Source of the DNA: Dacryopinax spathularia
Lineage: Eukaryota > Basidiomycota > Dacrymycetes > Dacrymycetales > Dacrymycetaceae
Assembly (NCBI GenBank): GCA_037974965.1
Contig: JBBPFI010000008.1
Location: forward strand, 1,178,001-1,242,000
Direction of reading: 5' to 3'
DNA length: 64,000 bases
Every line of letters begins with the position of its first letter. Within the stretch, counting starts at the first letter, position 1. The notes under the pieces are model-generated. The model ran no database searches, had not been told where the DNA came from, and worked only from the letters and a program-made list of their open reading frames with translations. Shown here one piece after another: positions 45,224-57,800 of this stretch. A program made the position numbers and the translations under genes.

Positions 45224-47212
45224 ATGAATACGTCCCGAGGCTCACAGTCATCGCGGCCACCCCGCAATCGAAATCAACATCGGCCTAGTGGTACGTGGTG
45301 GTCAACGTGTCCGGCTCGTATTGACCTCGACGTGCAGTGCCGGACGATGTCCTCAACGAACTCATAACGAAGTACTACAAGAGAGGCATGAGAGATAGGG
45401 CGATCGCTGAGGCCATCAAACTGGACGTTTGTGCCGTCGAGCGTGGATGGACGCTTGGGTGCGTTCAGGTACTGCGGTACTTTCATCCGAGCGCTCATCA
45501 ATGCCTTGCAGTGCCTGGACTGTTTGCCGCCGAAGGAAAGAGCTCAGCCTGCTCAGCGTGCGTCAACAGAAACACGACTTGCAATCCATTCGACCGCACA
45601 TTGACCACGTGCGTCACGAATACAGACCGGGGGGGACAAAGAGAACTGCAGACTGGCTAAGGTTACATGACATTCATGCCTCCGAGTATGCTCTGGTGTG
45701 TTAAGCTTGCATGTTCTGACAGTCGGGCACCCAGGAAATTGATTGGAAAGTACAACGCCACATTTCACCCTGATGAGGTTGCGCAGCGAAAGAGTCATCG
45801 GTTTGCTCGTCGACACTTCAGTTCGCCTGGGGTTTTCGCTTTCATCGTGGTGGACCAGCATGACAAATGGGGTAAATTAGGCTTATGGCTGCACTTGGGC
45901 ATGGAGCCTTTCTCAGGAGCAATCCTGTGGCTGAAGATATGGTGGACGAACAAGAATCCCCGGTTGATATTCAGTTATTATCTGGAGATGGCGCGGAAGA
46001 TCGGAGGCACGTATCGGCGCCTTCCCTGAAGATTTCTGGCTAACACTCGCAGGCATACCCCTCCTCACCCAGAGCGATCCGGGCAGCGAAAACAATGGCA
46101 TCGCCAACGGCCACAGTATGATTCGACAGAAGCTGGATCCTACCCTCGTCGGCACCTCACAACACATCATCAAGCATGGACATGGCAATATCAAGCCGGA
46201 GGGGAAGTGGTCCCAGTTGCGGAAGGAACTCAGCCCTGCTTTCGAGACACTTTTTCAAAAGGGTGTAACCAACCATTGGTATGACCCTGGGGTCCCTCTA
46301 GACAAGTCAGTCTGCCGTATCGCTTGCACGAACCGTCTGAACGAAATTGGGACAGCTTCGTTTTCCGACGGCTCGCTATCCCCTTCATGCAGACTCGACT
46401 CAACGCTTACGTGCAGATGCACAACAATAGCAAGCCTCGCGCAGATAAGAATAAGATTATGCCTATAGGCATACCACAGGACATCCTCGACCACCCGGAG
46501 CGATATGACAATGCAAGAGATTACCGGGTTAGCAGTTCTTGCGTCCCCTTTGTCATGCTTTTCATTGACGATCTGCACAGATCATCGTCACCGAGGACGA
46601 TCTCGCCGAGGTTCAAGACGTTTACGCGCCCACAGACCACCCTGTATTTGAACTTGTACCCCCGGCATTCGAGGAGGAATTCCAGACGCACTACCAAGGT
46701 ATATCCTTATAGACGCACGGCACGGCAAGGGGTCTACCTAATTTGCTATAGCACTAGGGAGCCCGCCCATTTCGAAATCGAACTTCTGGGATGTATACCA
46801 CCAACTCCGTGCGCTTTTCCTGGCCTCAGACCCGTATCAGATCCTCCGCACCACTTTAGCGAACCGGACTGAAGAAGAAATGCTGATCGACAGCGAATAC
46901 ATCAATCTTTTACCCGACATGGAGCCGAACAGCGAAGACGAAGGCGTGCCGGTACTGGGGATGCACATGGATGGCGTACACCATGAGCCAGCGGGTCCAG
47001 GCGATCTCGTACCCGAGGTGGATGATTTGTTCCGACCCATGTTAACCGATACTGTATGATTTGCGCGCCAGCCACGTCTCGAAACACCTTGTAATCTCCT
47101 GTAGTATGGAATGCACTCAGACCCGTCGGTCCCTCTCATCGCCTACCAGGAATTCCATTGGGTCAGAAATTGGCGCTATGCCAAAGATCCGGCTAAGGCG
47201 TATCGGCGGTGA
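45224..47212 (+). mobile_element. Retroviral-type integrase-core gene, element-derived
   Basis: This multi-exon gene belongs to a family widespread in basidiomycetes whose core resembles the DDE/RNase-H fold integrase. A helix-turn-helix-like start (DVLNELITKYYKRGMRDRAI) is followed by the core. The first acid lies in VDQHDKW (about 45855), the second in LTQSDPGSENNGIA (about 46075), and the candidate glutamate in IKPEGKWSQLRKEL (about 46195). The blocks LWLKIWWTNKNPRLI and RADKNKIMPIGIPQDI are family hallmarks. No capsid, polymerase, protease or terminal repeats were found beside it, so this is a solitary domesticated or stranded integrase rather than a whole element. It looks largely whole, with short introns. 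Age cannot be judged without relatives. Confidence 0.7.
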
Positions 47213-47452
47213 AAGCGATCCCAGTACTGTTCGTTGGTGTGCGGCCTTCCTTGGAAACACATCACCGCACTGGTATATCATCATCTTTGATGGGATCCTT
47301 CCTGGTGGAAGCCGATCGCTGGTAACAACGGTTGGCAACACTTGGTAGCGCGTGGCTCTCTGGTGTTTTGCTTCCGCTGATGCCCGCTTCTCATAGACGG
47401 GCGCGGTCATCGCGGATCATCTTCTGCACCTCATTGCTCGGCAATCACAATC

Positions 47453-49543
47453 ATGCCTGCATCTTCTACTTTGATGGAAGCCGAACTGTCAATGGCGTCG
47501 GTGAAGAGTACGTATGCATGGCTCAGGTACTAGCTGTGCTCGCTAATATACATCTGTAGCCATGGTGAACGTCTTGACCTGCCTCGCACATTTTGAGGAT
47601 CACATGGACCTACTCATTACGCCGTCAGCGGTATCAACTTCCGACCGTCCGTCTCAGCGTTTGCATCGATCTGACTTGAGAGTAGATGCTGATGTCTTCG
47701 ACAAATCCTGCTTTATCGGCTCATGCCCATTTCGATATAGACCCGTCCTTCTTCTTGTCTTACTACGTGAAGCCCATGGCTGCTCATGCCGAGGATGGCT
47801 CCATCGCGGCCGTGCAGCCCCGTATCATCAAAACCCGCCTCAAGACCAAGCTTCTGCTGTCCCACCTGCAACACTACCTTCATGCGCGGGGCGTCTCCCG
47901 CGCCAAACTACGCATCAAGGAACCAAACCCCCGACCTACGGAAGGGTCGGACATCAGCGATGATTCCGATGACAACGAGCGCAGCATCGAGAGCCATCTG
48001 GTTGTGATCTTCCTATGTGCACATGGTCCTGGGTCCCGTCTCCGTTCACCTTGCGTGCATTGCTGACGCATATATGTGCCTAGGTGTCGTTAAAAGACAC
48101 CGGCTGTGGCTCGAGCACCCCCCCTCGATCAATGCACCGAGAGACTACAACGAGCCGGATTTTAAAACCCTGGTCTCGAGTAAGGATTCCATTTCGGGAC
48201 TCCTGTCTCATGTTCAGGTGGCCGCCAGCCATGCGGACGGGCAAGTCGCCTTGTCTGTGAACAATTTTGGCATGACCGCCCAAATTATGGCCGGTGAGCG
48301 AGCGTCGACCGTCCCTGCGCTGCCAGCTATAGTTGCGCTAGATAAAAGAGAGATCTTCACGGAAGTGAACATACAGGCGGCCAACTTCATCCGCTATGAG
48401 GTCGGAGTATGGCCTGTGTGTGTTTCCTTTCACATTCGAGAGTTCGCGGTGCGTGTATTACAGACAGTTTGTATGGTTCCTGACTCTCCCCTAAGGCCGT
48501 TGTCAAGTTAAATGACGCTCTGGATAAGGACTTGGTCCTGACCTTCACGGAGCCCCCCGCCCCGCTGGAATTGGAGCTTGGCCGGCCGGTCGGCGGCGAC
48601 GCGATGGATGATCATTGGAAGTTCAAAGCCTTTATTGCTACCAGTGGCCCTCTCAACTTCCTGGCGCGTGCACACAAGAAGCGCAAAGCGGTCCCATTGG
48701 GAGCCGATGTTTGGAAGCTAGCAAGAGTGGATCAGGAGCCGAGCTCGCCTGCCCATGCTGATGCTGGTACCGCGGTTGAGAACCTTATGCCGGTAGCTCG
48801 AATGGCACGAGCTCCCTTCATTCTTGCCGAACCACTCTTCACTGACGAGCGCCATCCTGACTCCGAGCGACCTAGTGCATCTCCCCCACCTGTGGTGGGC
48901 CTAGTGACTGATGATGACCGTCCTCCTCATGATCTCGCTCTGCATGCTGCTCCTCCTGTCAAGGCGACTTTGGACTTCAGTGAACAGGGCTCTGCTGATC
49001 GTGATGCCTCCCTGTCTGCTCTCTCAAATGCTCTCCGTGTGGCGCCGAAAATCGAATCCACCCCGTCTGACTCCATGGTGTCTCTAGCCCTGCACGGGTC
49101 GTCGGACAGTCGTACTCGCAATGCGAACCCCAATATCATTTCCCCAAATGCTCTGAAAGAAATCTTCGAGATGACAGGCTTGCAGCTGGACAAAGAAGAT
49201 TTGTTGGCCATGGGACCGGCATCGCAAGCCTTCATGACGCCTGCTACTGCACAGGGGGATCTCCCTTCTACTTCAGCGGGAAGTGACATTGCCCTGAAGG
49301 TGGACACGACTATTGATGGGCCGGGAGGGCGACCCATCTCGGCTGACGAAGAGTTCCCGCCGAGCCCCACAGACACTGATACCAAAAAGGTAAGTCCGTG
49401 ATTCCTCAAGCGTGGATCACACGCTGATTAGTTCGGTAGTTTATGCCATTGTTCGACGATTAATTCTGGCGAAAGCATGACCTTAACCAGCCTATAGTGC
49501 TGCTGCTGTGGCCCGGTATGTTACAGCCTCCAAGAACGTTAAA
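47453..49543 (+). CDS. RAD9: RAD9, 9-1-1 checkpoint clamp subunit
   Basis: A PCNA-like clamp subunit which, with Hus1 and Rad1, is loaded at damaged DNA and recruits checkpoint kinases. Exons are 47453-47507, 47560-47630, 47686-48025, 48084-48415, 48496-49389 and 49499-49543. Family features run in order: SMASVKTMVNVLTCLAHF, the SSTNPALSAHAHFDIDPSFF strand pair, RLKTKLLLSHL, SHLVVIFLCAHGVVKRHRLW, AANFIRYEVG and DLVLTFTEPPAPLELEL. The last part of domain 2 ends WKFKAFIATS, followed by a ~270-residue disordered tail rich in SP/TP sites, as expected for the phosphorylated Rad9 tail. The intron after exon 3 has an unusual donor (GTCCTG). The final exon (CCCCGPVCYS) is tentative; without it the frame ends at 49401. 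Confidence 0.8.
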
Positions 49544-49648
49544 GTATGGTGTCGTCAGGAAAAGATACAGTAGTTCGTGGTATACTATCTATCCAATCCG
49601 TCCAACCCAACAGTACAATACCGTTACACTGTGATCCCGCCATGTCCA

Positions 49649-51874
49649 TCACCCGAGGACTGATTGGGCTGTGCGCATGAGCATTGTGAAAACCTCTCGC
49701 CCTTCGGATTTATCCAACCCGAACGGGTAGCAGGGGTATATCTGTCCCAGCTGCTCGCAAGTGTCCGGTTGACACCGTCGCCGCAGGCGGAGGTATTCGC
49801 ACACCGCACAGGGTTCATTGGGACTAGCAGGTGATTGCATGCATCTCTAAAATTCGGCAAGTCAGCCATTGCACTGGAGTAAAATCCAATGGGCGCACCT
49901 GCATTGCTCGCAGAGAAGCAGGATATAGCCACAACTGGCGATATAGAGTGCAGCGTCCGTCCTCGTGGGAGCATTGGCCGTCGCATGTTGGGGTATCGAT
50001 AGTGAGATCCCGGATAGCGCAAAGTACAGATTCCGGATGTATGAATGCCGCGGGGCTCACGCGGCACTGCGCTGGCAACGACACCGCGAAAACGGATTGC
50101 TGACCATCGCCGATGGATCGCGTGATGGTCAGCGACGCCACTTCTCGCGTCATAGGGTCCTCAGGAACCTCCTGCATGGGTGGCGAAGTACAACTTGCTC
50201 CCGACAGCACGTTCTCACCGCGGACGAGCAAGTGCGGGAGTCCGCTCTGCAGCACCTCCTCGGGCAGCCGGCGATATGCACTGACCATCGTCCGTCCAGC
50301 CTGTACCCAGAAAGTAAGGCGCCGGACAAGATCCCCTAAGGATGGTGGATTGATGAATCCCTCCGCATCTGTTAAATTTAAACTCAGACGGGCACAGCAC
50401 GGAAGGCGGCATGCTCACAAGCCTGCTTCCTCAGAAAGGCCCGCAATCCGATTCTGTCGTTTCGTAACAACTCCTCAAAAATTGCGAAGGTCCCGCTCCG
50501 ACCATTGCCATTATTGCCGTGTTGCCAATGGACAGAAGCCCAAAGGACCTCCAAATGTGCCCGAAGACGCAGGAAGGCGCGCCTGATTTTCAGGTTGAGG
50601 TCCAGATTTGGGGACGATCCACTGAAGCGCTCGCCACCCGCGGCGTTGACACATTTCTGCACGGCTTGAGCTTGCTCGTAAAGGGCGACCATAATGCTGT
50701 GCAACATGAATGCCCAACTGCCGTAGGTGGCTGGCCCGAACACCCCGCGCATCGACCCGTCATGCATCTGCAGAAGGAGCGACCAGCACCGGGCTGCGTG
50801 GATATTGTTAGCATCCTGTGCTTCCTCATGCTTCGCGGCGATGTAGTCGATCGTAGTTTGATTGACGACCACATAACACGTCTTGCCTCACGCTGTGCGC
50901 GGGGCATCGAAACTGGCCCATCGCTGGAGCCAATCCAGCAGCAATTTGGACTCGAGAATAGGCAGAGTGATGTCCGGTATATTGTTCCAGATGAGGTACT
51001 CCACCACGCAACTGCGGTCCGTCAGCCCAGTGCCGTGGATTATGCGCGCATATACTCACGATGTCCACGCTGTATAGGCGTCACCAGGAGATGGGTATCG
51101 ATCGAAAAGGGGGCCATGACCTAATAGCCCCAGTAGATCGCCGACTAAGGTCGCTGAATCAGGAGCAAAACAGGACTCGATGCTAGGAGAAGTGAGCGGC
51201 ATTCAGTCCAGCGTGACGTGAGACTACCTATGTTCTATTCGGATCTGCAAGTCCCGATATTGTCCGCCCTTATTGGCAAAATGATGGACATGCCATTGTA
51301 TGGCAGACGCAGACTGGATGTCGTTATCACCCCAGCCGTGATTTGGGACCGTATTTAAAGGGTTGCTTGGGTGGTCGGCTGAGAAGGAACCAGTTTAATG
51401 GCCTGGGTCCAGACGAGGCAAACAAAACGGCTCACACATCTCAGTGTCCGGACCAGCGGTTCGTGCAGCATAGCCGCCGGCGACATGCGGTGCGAACACC
51501 ACGGTTGACAACCAAGATTGTTCGTGCACCTGGAGAGACAGCGTCGTACATGCTTCTTGAAAGGAAGCTTGCCGCCTGTCCCTCTGTAGGATCCATGCGA
51601 CAACATGTAGAGCAGACGGAAACTCCGACCCGGATGTGGTGAAGTAATGGTCATGCCGAGCAGTGGATAGTCTCGGTTGGATTTCTGACACCCCAGACTG
51701 TTCAGTAAACCACCCTGAATGCAGAGACGCCAGGAGAGATGACAGCGCCCATATAGACATCTGATGGGTGGAGCTAGCGGTAGCTTCCTTGTTGCGCCCC
51801 ATGGGAACAAACAGGTTGTTCCCTCTGTGAACAAGTCGATAGCGCTTGATGTGGGATAGTGGGATAGAGAGCAC
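49649..51874 (-). CDS. Unknown multi-exon protein with C-terminal cysteine cluster
   Basis: I do not recognise the family. Coding-like blocks occur in consistent splice order. The first frame is 51874-51400 (SHIKRYRLVHRGNNLFVP). Next comes IQSASAIQWHVHHFANKGG at about 51290-51350. About 50900-51150 holds DRYPSPGDAYTAWTS and VVEYLIWNNIPDITLPILES. About 50390-50790 holds FGPATYGSWAFMLHSIMVAL and LRAHLEVLWASVHWQ. About 50210-50330 holds LVRRLTFWVQAGRTMVSAYR. The final exon ends at 49649. The end is cysteine-rich: CDGQCSHEDGRC, then EPCAVCEYLRLRRRCQPDTC, a CxxC-x8-C-x4-C arrangement likely to bind zinc. Two exon joints could not be placed in phase, so the gene may be damaged or use splice sites I missed. 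The large unknown protein at 54891-58658 also ends in a cysteine cluster. Confidence 0.45.
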
Positions 51875-52230
51875 TCGAGAGTACTTAGGACACTAGGATG
51901 TCATTGAGTGAGAGAAGTCAGGGGCGGAGCAGTGACAGGCATTGCCCTGCCGACCGGAAAGGCAGAGCGCCCCCCCACCGGCCCCCATTGTGTCTCAGGC
52001 CAGCGCATGGGCACACGGCTATACACGGATCCATTATTTTGATTCTATGTTCCAAGGTCTCCCGGAATGCACAGCCACAAGCTAAGGTCATGTGAGAAGT
52101 CGACTTTCTATATATGGCAATGTTGCCGAGTGCCCTGGGACGGAAAAGCAAGGGGCCGGATTCAGCCTCGTAGGCCGAGCAAGCTTGGAAACACGGAACT
52201 GAAGGGTTTACAGTGAAGCCATCCATCTTT
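51875..52230. other. Intergenic between unknown gene and PIF1 3' end
   Basis: Nothing recognised; contains the 3' flank of the helicase and the presumed promoter of the upstream unknown gene. Confidence 0.35.
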
Positions 52231-54673
52231 TCACATCGGGCTCTGTTTTGATCTTGGGCCAATGTCCGTCAGTTCCGAGACTGACCCCCAAAAAGCGAAA
52301 CCCACCAAACTAGCCGGGAACTCCTCTACTTGGAGCCCGTCAAGACTGGTGGCCCGCGTCAGCATGGTGTATATGTGACCTATACAACGTCAGTACACGA
52401 CTGGCTACACGTTCCGGTAAGGTGACTGTACCAGCCTCCCAAGATCGGCCGGGGCTACTAGCTATGACCCAGTCCAGACTGTGCCCTTGCATCGCATGTA
52501 CAGTCCCAGCGTAAGCAGCAACCACGTCAATCTTGGAGCCGGTTAAAAGTGGGGTAGCTGTACGGGCCAGCAAACGGCTCACCTGATGGCGATGACCCAC
52601 CATATCCCACCGGAGTTGCCCGGTTGAATCACGGTATTTATCGTCTATGTTCCAGTCTCAAGAACGTACAAGTACTAATTTGGCTGGGCGGCCGGCGATC
52701 TCAATAAATTCGACGACCGGATACCGAATACTTCTGTAATGTGGGTCGCGAGGATCGTCCGTGAGCTTTTGGTACGCCACCTGTGTTTTGCGAGTGAGCT
52801 CCTCCGCGGTGAAGTTGGACAGTGTGGCCTCTCTCTCCATCCAGTCGTCTACCGTTACAAAGCCTCGAACATAGCCGAAGCAACCCTTGACAAGCTCGGC
52901 ATCCTCCAGTAAGTTGCGTTGAAGCCGGACCCATGCTCCAACTTTGAGCGTTACCAAGGAGGGCATGCCGCTACGGAGCAACAGATTTTGAATTCGTTTC
53001 TTAGTGACATCGGTGCTCCATATGGTGTCTTTCGCCTCGTAGTGAAACGGATGGCCTGGCAGACTCCTGAGGCGGGTGTTGTTGATTCGCTTGACGTCAT
53101 TCAGATGGGTAACGCTGCGAAAGTAGCAGATCAACATGATGAAGGAGCCCAAGAGGCCCCGCTCCTCATTCTGCCCCAAAGGGTGCATACACACATGTGA
53201 ACAGCTTCGGTATCTGGGGGAGGTTCTATAGCACGTGTTAGGAAAGCTAACAGCTTCGTCGAGGTCTCGGAAAGCTTCTCATTGCGGACGTCCTGCAATA
53301 AACGGACGAAAGCTTAGGGATGCATCAGCACCACACTGCCGGAAAGCTGCTCCGAAATGCCCACCAGGGTCCCGTTGCCTATAAACTTCGGTGAGAAAGA
53401 TGGTATTCTCCGATCCAGGAAACAATGTGCGCCAACATCGGGCGTCGAAGGCGTATCTTCCGTGTTGATTTCCGTACTTGTTTACAGGGGGTAACTGGAA
53501 AAAGTCGCTGGTGAAGACCACCTGACCAACCATGAGAAGACGGTGCTGAAGAGACATGTCAACTGACTTGGATGCCACCGAAGGGTCGGTTACACTTGCG
53601 TACTTCTCGCCCCATTCGCTCGACATAGTCGAGCAACTCCGCATTTAACATAGGTACTGACCCGAACTCAGCGGATTAGGAGGTCATCCATATCACAAAG
53701 AACGTACTTTCATCGATCACGAGGAGATCAGCATCGTTCCATCGTTCGACAACTTCTTCATCCTGGAGGATGCGATTGCGCTTGTAATCGAAGTCGTCTT
53801 CCCCTGTTCCAATGCCCGCCCACCTGTGTATTGTTTGACCCCCGATCAATAGAGCAGCCAGATTAGTGGTTGCTGTCACCGCCACGCAACGCAACCGCCA
53901 ATGGGTGCTTGAACACAAACGAGTGATTTCCTTCAATAGACTCGACTTGCCGCAACCTACGAATGATCGAGTTAGCTAAAGCTCACCGTTCAAGAGAATT
54001 GAAACATGCCAGCAGGACCCGAAAAAAAGACGTTGCGTCCACCTCGTACCAGCTCCAGTATTCGCTGTTGCTCTGGGCTCCAAACCATATTGTCGGGTGG
54101 ATGCGCAGGGAATCGTCGCGGAATGGCCAGTGGGTCGATGGGTCCGTGGCTCAGACCGCTAATAACATGGTTAGGAGGCGCCCCCGAAGCCGGGCCTAGA
54201 GCAGGCTGAGCAGCGCGTGCGCCAGCTGACGTGTTGACACTACTTGAGTCTGTCGCATGAGTTGCAAGAGTAAGCATGGGTGGAGGGGCTGCGGATGCTG
54301 CCGATATTGGCCCCCTTGTAGGGGAGGCATCAGCTTGCGCTGGAGCCGTAGCAGACCCAGTGGCCGCCGCTACCTCTTCGGCTGGCTCGGATTGTGCGAT
54401 GCATGAAACTTCTTCTTGTGTATTACGAGTCAACCGCGTAACCTTCTGCTCATGGCGTCTGGGCACGGTGTCCGGCGGACCGCCAGCTGGGGGGAAAGGT
54501 ACAAGGTATTGTCGATTGTTCCTAGGTGGAAGAGCGAAGTCGAGAGGGTTGTTTAGTGACAAGGTGCTCATATCCCGGTAGAGCCGCTCAATTGTAGTGG
54601 CGAAGTCAGCGCGCCAATACTGTTCGTCTTCCTCATTGTTGTCACCTTCGAGCAAATGAGCATCGATAAGCAT
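52231..54673 (-). CDS. PIF1: PIF1-family DNA helicase, one in-frame stop
   Basis: A 5'-3' superfamily 1B helicase that unwinds G-quadruplexes, forks and telomeric DNA. Exons run 54673-54010, 53956-53708, 53656-53568, 53521-53365, 53312-53195, then 53114 onward to a stop at 52231. The first ~185 residues are disordered. Motifs follow in order: Walker A GPAGCGKSSLL, TATTNLAALLIGGQTIHRW, Walker B DLLVIDEI, PMLNAELLDYVE, FTSDFFQLPPV (motif III), TEVYRQRDP, then LKVGAWVRLQRNLL. The C-terminal AYAGTVHAMQGHSLDWV and MLTRATSLDGLQVEEF are motifs V-VI. The first intron has a GC donor (ctg/gcatgt). Oddity: a TGA at 52658-52660 lies in frame between LVLVRS and DWNIDDKYR, where an arginine codon would be expected. 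Unless it is a sequence error or hidden intron, the protein loses motifs V and VI. Confidence 0.75.
53957..54009 (-). other. GC-AG intron splitting the PIF1 Walker A
   Basis: The donor ctg/gcatgt and acceptor cgtag rebuild GPAGCGKSS exactly; a branch site gctaac is present. Confidence 0.75.
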
Positions 54674-54890
54674 GCTGTTGTAAGGTGTTAGAGCGGCGGG
54701 AGAGTAATTCGATGCTTACGGCAATGGGAGCCCGAGACGGCAGGACCCGGAGACGCAGATTTGGAAGCGCTGAAGAACCGCACCGTACCACAATTGGTTC
54801 CGAGTGGCGCAGTCTATGGATGGGTGACTAGCACAAGCGCTTAGCTGGCACCGGTCTCAGCACAATCTCAGAGCGTCTTCCGCCGATCCA
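54674..54890. promoter_or_regulatory. Short bidirectional promoter region
   Basis: About 218 bp separate the PIF1 start (54673, - strand) from the first confident ATG of the 1,192-residue protein (54891, + strand). In-frame coding sense on the + strand may begin earlier (candidate ATGs at 54712 and 54725 with a splice), which would make the gap even shorter. Confidence 0.4.
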
Positions 54891-57800
54891 TTGATCGATG
54901 ATCTCCTCATGGGGCCAGTACGGGATCAGTGGCCAGAAAGTGAGCCACGCCTTGAAACGACGAACAGTATCACCATCCGAGCCAGTGCAGATCTGCCAGC
55001 CGACGTTGACGCCGCAGGAGTACGACAAAGGATAAACGATGTGCTGCCGGAGTTTGTACGAGGCACGCTCGACATTCTCAAGCGGTACTGGAGGGACAGG
55101 GAGAAAGTTGGCACATCGGCCGCGGAGCGAGTGGAGGTATTGGAGAGGCAAAGCAAGAGATTGGTGAGCCTTTCGGACATCAATGGAGTGGCACGTCGAA
55201 CTGAAGATGTACAGTCTATATATGCACGATTTTACTTCTTCACTGGACTATCCAACTCACATCCTCCTGCCCTGAAAGACGCGCTGCACTACTGGAGCCA
55301 AAGTGTCGACTTGATATGGAAGACTGGAGACCGAGACACCTTCGAGCGATGCTACCGGGGCCTCGATATCGAGAAAATGCCTGCGCTCTACTTCAGGGAC
55401 GTGAACTTTGTGAGGGCGGACAAGCTACAGCGCTTCCCCAAGCCAATCGACTTTGTGGAAGACGATGGGAGGATCGATCTATGGCTCACATGTCAAGGAA
55501 CGATGCGACCGGTCAAGGTAGCCTGGTCCGCCGTGCTACGGATCCTCTTCGGTCAATTTGTGACCGGCGTACTGGGCGAGCTCGGGTCGGGGCCATCGGT
55601 TCCCGACAAACTACCCTCAGAAGTCCCGCCAACAATTCAATATTGGTTGGACGCCGCTAACGTGCTGTGGGTAAGTCCCATGACGTCACCAGCAGCATAC
55701 TTGAATCATTTGCCTGCAGACTGCATCGATATTGGCCGCAGAGAAGTTGCAAATCGGAGCATGGCCCTCATGGATGCAAATACAGCTCATTCAACATATG
55801 AGGTATGCCACGGAGATTTCAGCACTCCTGGGCATCGACATACGAAAGACTCTCCTGTTTGCGCCCGGTATCCCCCCAAGCCTCCAGGCCTACGCGCTCG
55901 GGCGACGACCCTGGCTATTTACCCGCCTCCCCGCTAACCTGCAACCGCCTGCTAAAGAAGGGAAATGGTGGGAGGAGGATCGGACCGCGCTGCTTGGAAT
56001 GCAACTCGAGTATTGTCAAACGTTGGTGGACGCGGAACTCGGTGCAAAGTTGGTACAGCCTGCACAACCAGACCCTTCCTGGGAGAACTGTGGTGGTAGC
56101 CCGATCTCGGTAGAGCTGTACTTGTACTACGGCGCGGAAGATACAGTAAGCACACGCAATGCTCCTGCAGTCCTTCAACACAAGTCAACTCTGAATAATG
56201 CATTTCAGACGGCGTATCTCTTGCAATGTCACGTTGCGGGACTTGAACCACCGACGCCGATGATCAACAAGATCATAAACACGCTCAATGAGTTGAAAAA
56301 GGTGCTCGAGATATTGCCGACCACGAATAACGGCACCCTTGCGATCCCGATCCCAAAGAACATTCTTCCGCGCACTCAAATTCCCCAGTCCTCTTCCGAT
56401 CGCTGCAAGTTCATGCCGGGGCTGGGAAGGAAGGGTATGACAGAGACGACGCAACAACTATGGGCGCGATGCATGATGGACCTTGCCATCAAAAAGAGTC
56501 GCCAGTGGCCATTGGACCACTGGATTGCAAGAGTCCATGACTACGTGGTACGCATGGACTTCCCATTGCCTCGCACTTGCTTGACCAACGTGCAGGGAAT
56601 CTTCTATGCTTTATATCTGCATGAGGAGTACACAAAGTACAAGTGCCATAGCCTTGTGCAGAAGATGCTTCATCGGGTATAAGTGCAACTATCTGGACAG
56701 GGAACAGATGCATTACGAGAGTTCATCAATGTCCGCAATATCCCTGTGTATGTGCGCAACAAGTGCGCGTCTGCATATGAGCAGACCGTGGAGAAGCAAG
56801 AGGAAGAAGTGCGCCAATACGTCGATCGGTCGATCCAACGCTGCAATACAACGGTTACGGTGGTGGAAAAGAAACCAGGTCAGGGGAGAGGTATCCCGAT
56901 GGACCGTGAGAGAGCCAGTAAAGTACACGGTTCACTGACTGTCAAAGAAGGCAAGGAGCGATCCACGAATGACGTCCCCTTTCAATGCACCGCGCCTGCG
57001 CCCAACGCAATGACCGTCGATACTCAGGACGGCAAGCGGGACAGTCCGCCCCAAAGAGGAGATCTCCCCACCATGGACGCCTCCGCAGACTACGAGGACG
57101 TCATGAATTGGGACTTTGATATCCCGTCCACACCAGGCGGGTACCCTGGTGATATTGGCGAAGGTGCAACCCTCAAACCCACTGGCCATTTCAATACGTC
57201 GCGACCAGTTCTGGAAGCAGTTAAAGATGCTCAGCTATCCCCTGCTGGTGGTACGCATGGACTATCGCGCTGCGGGACGGTTGAAAAGGTGGTGCAAAGG
57301 TTGGACGAAGAAGAGGAAGAAGAGGCAGGACCAAGCTCACGCACACGGTCGCGAGCAGGCGTTGTCTGTCCTCAGATACCATTGGATGCGCCCATTCGCC
57401 GGCAATCATACGAGGACAACCACCGCGGTGCACAGGGGCGTGAATCAGCACGCTTCGAACGGAATTCAACTGGCCCCGACCGTGTGCAGGGGACAGTCGC
57501 CCTAAAGTCGTCGCTGAAAGGGAAAGAACCATTACGCGCCATCAAGGCAGTACGCGAAATGTCCTCAAACCGGGTCAACAAAATCGAACCCCGACCACAT
57601 AGCACAATGCGAGATACTGCAGTCACGTCAGAGAACCAGTTGATCGTAGAAAGGAATAAAGGGAGGCAACGAGAAAGCTTCGATTCTGGGGCGGACAACG
57701 CGGAGAGCGGAGGCTGGAACAATTCAGCTCTCGCCGAGTCGGACGAGGAAGAGTCCATCGAAGACCAGCAAGAGGAGGAGATGGGTGCGGAAGTCGGGCT

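Noticed and set aside
51355-51834. 159-codon Cys-containing frame on the - strand
   Set aside because: It overlaps another frame that splices better into the unknown gene ending at 49649.
51875-54673. Helitron origin for the PIF1-like gene
   Set aside because: No Rep/HUH motifs or Helitron ends were seen nearby, and the gene has many ordinary introns, which fits a host PIF1.
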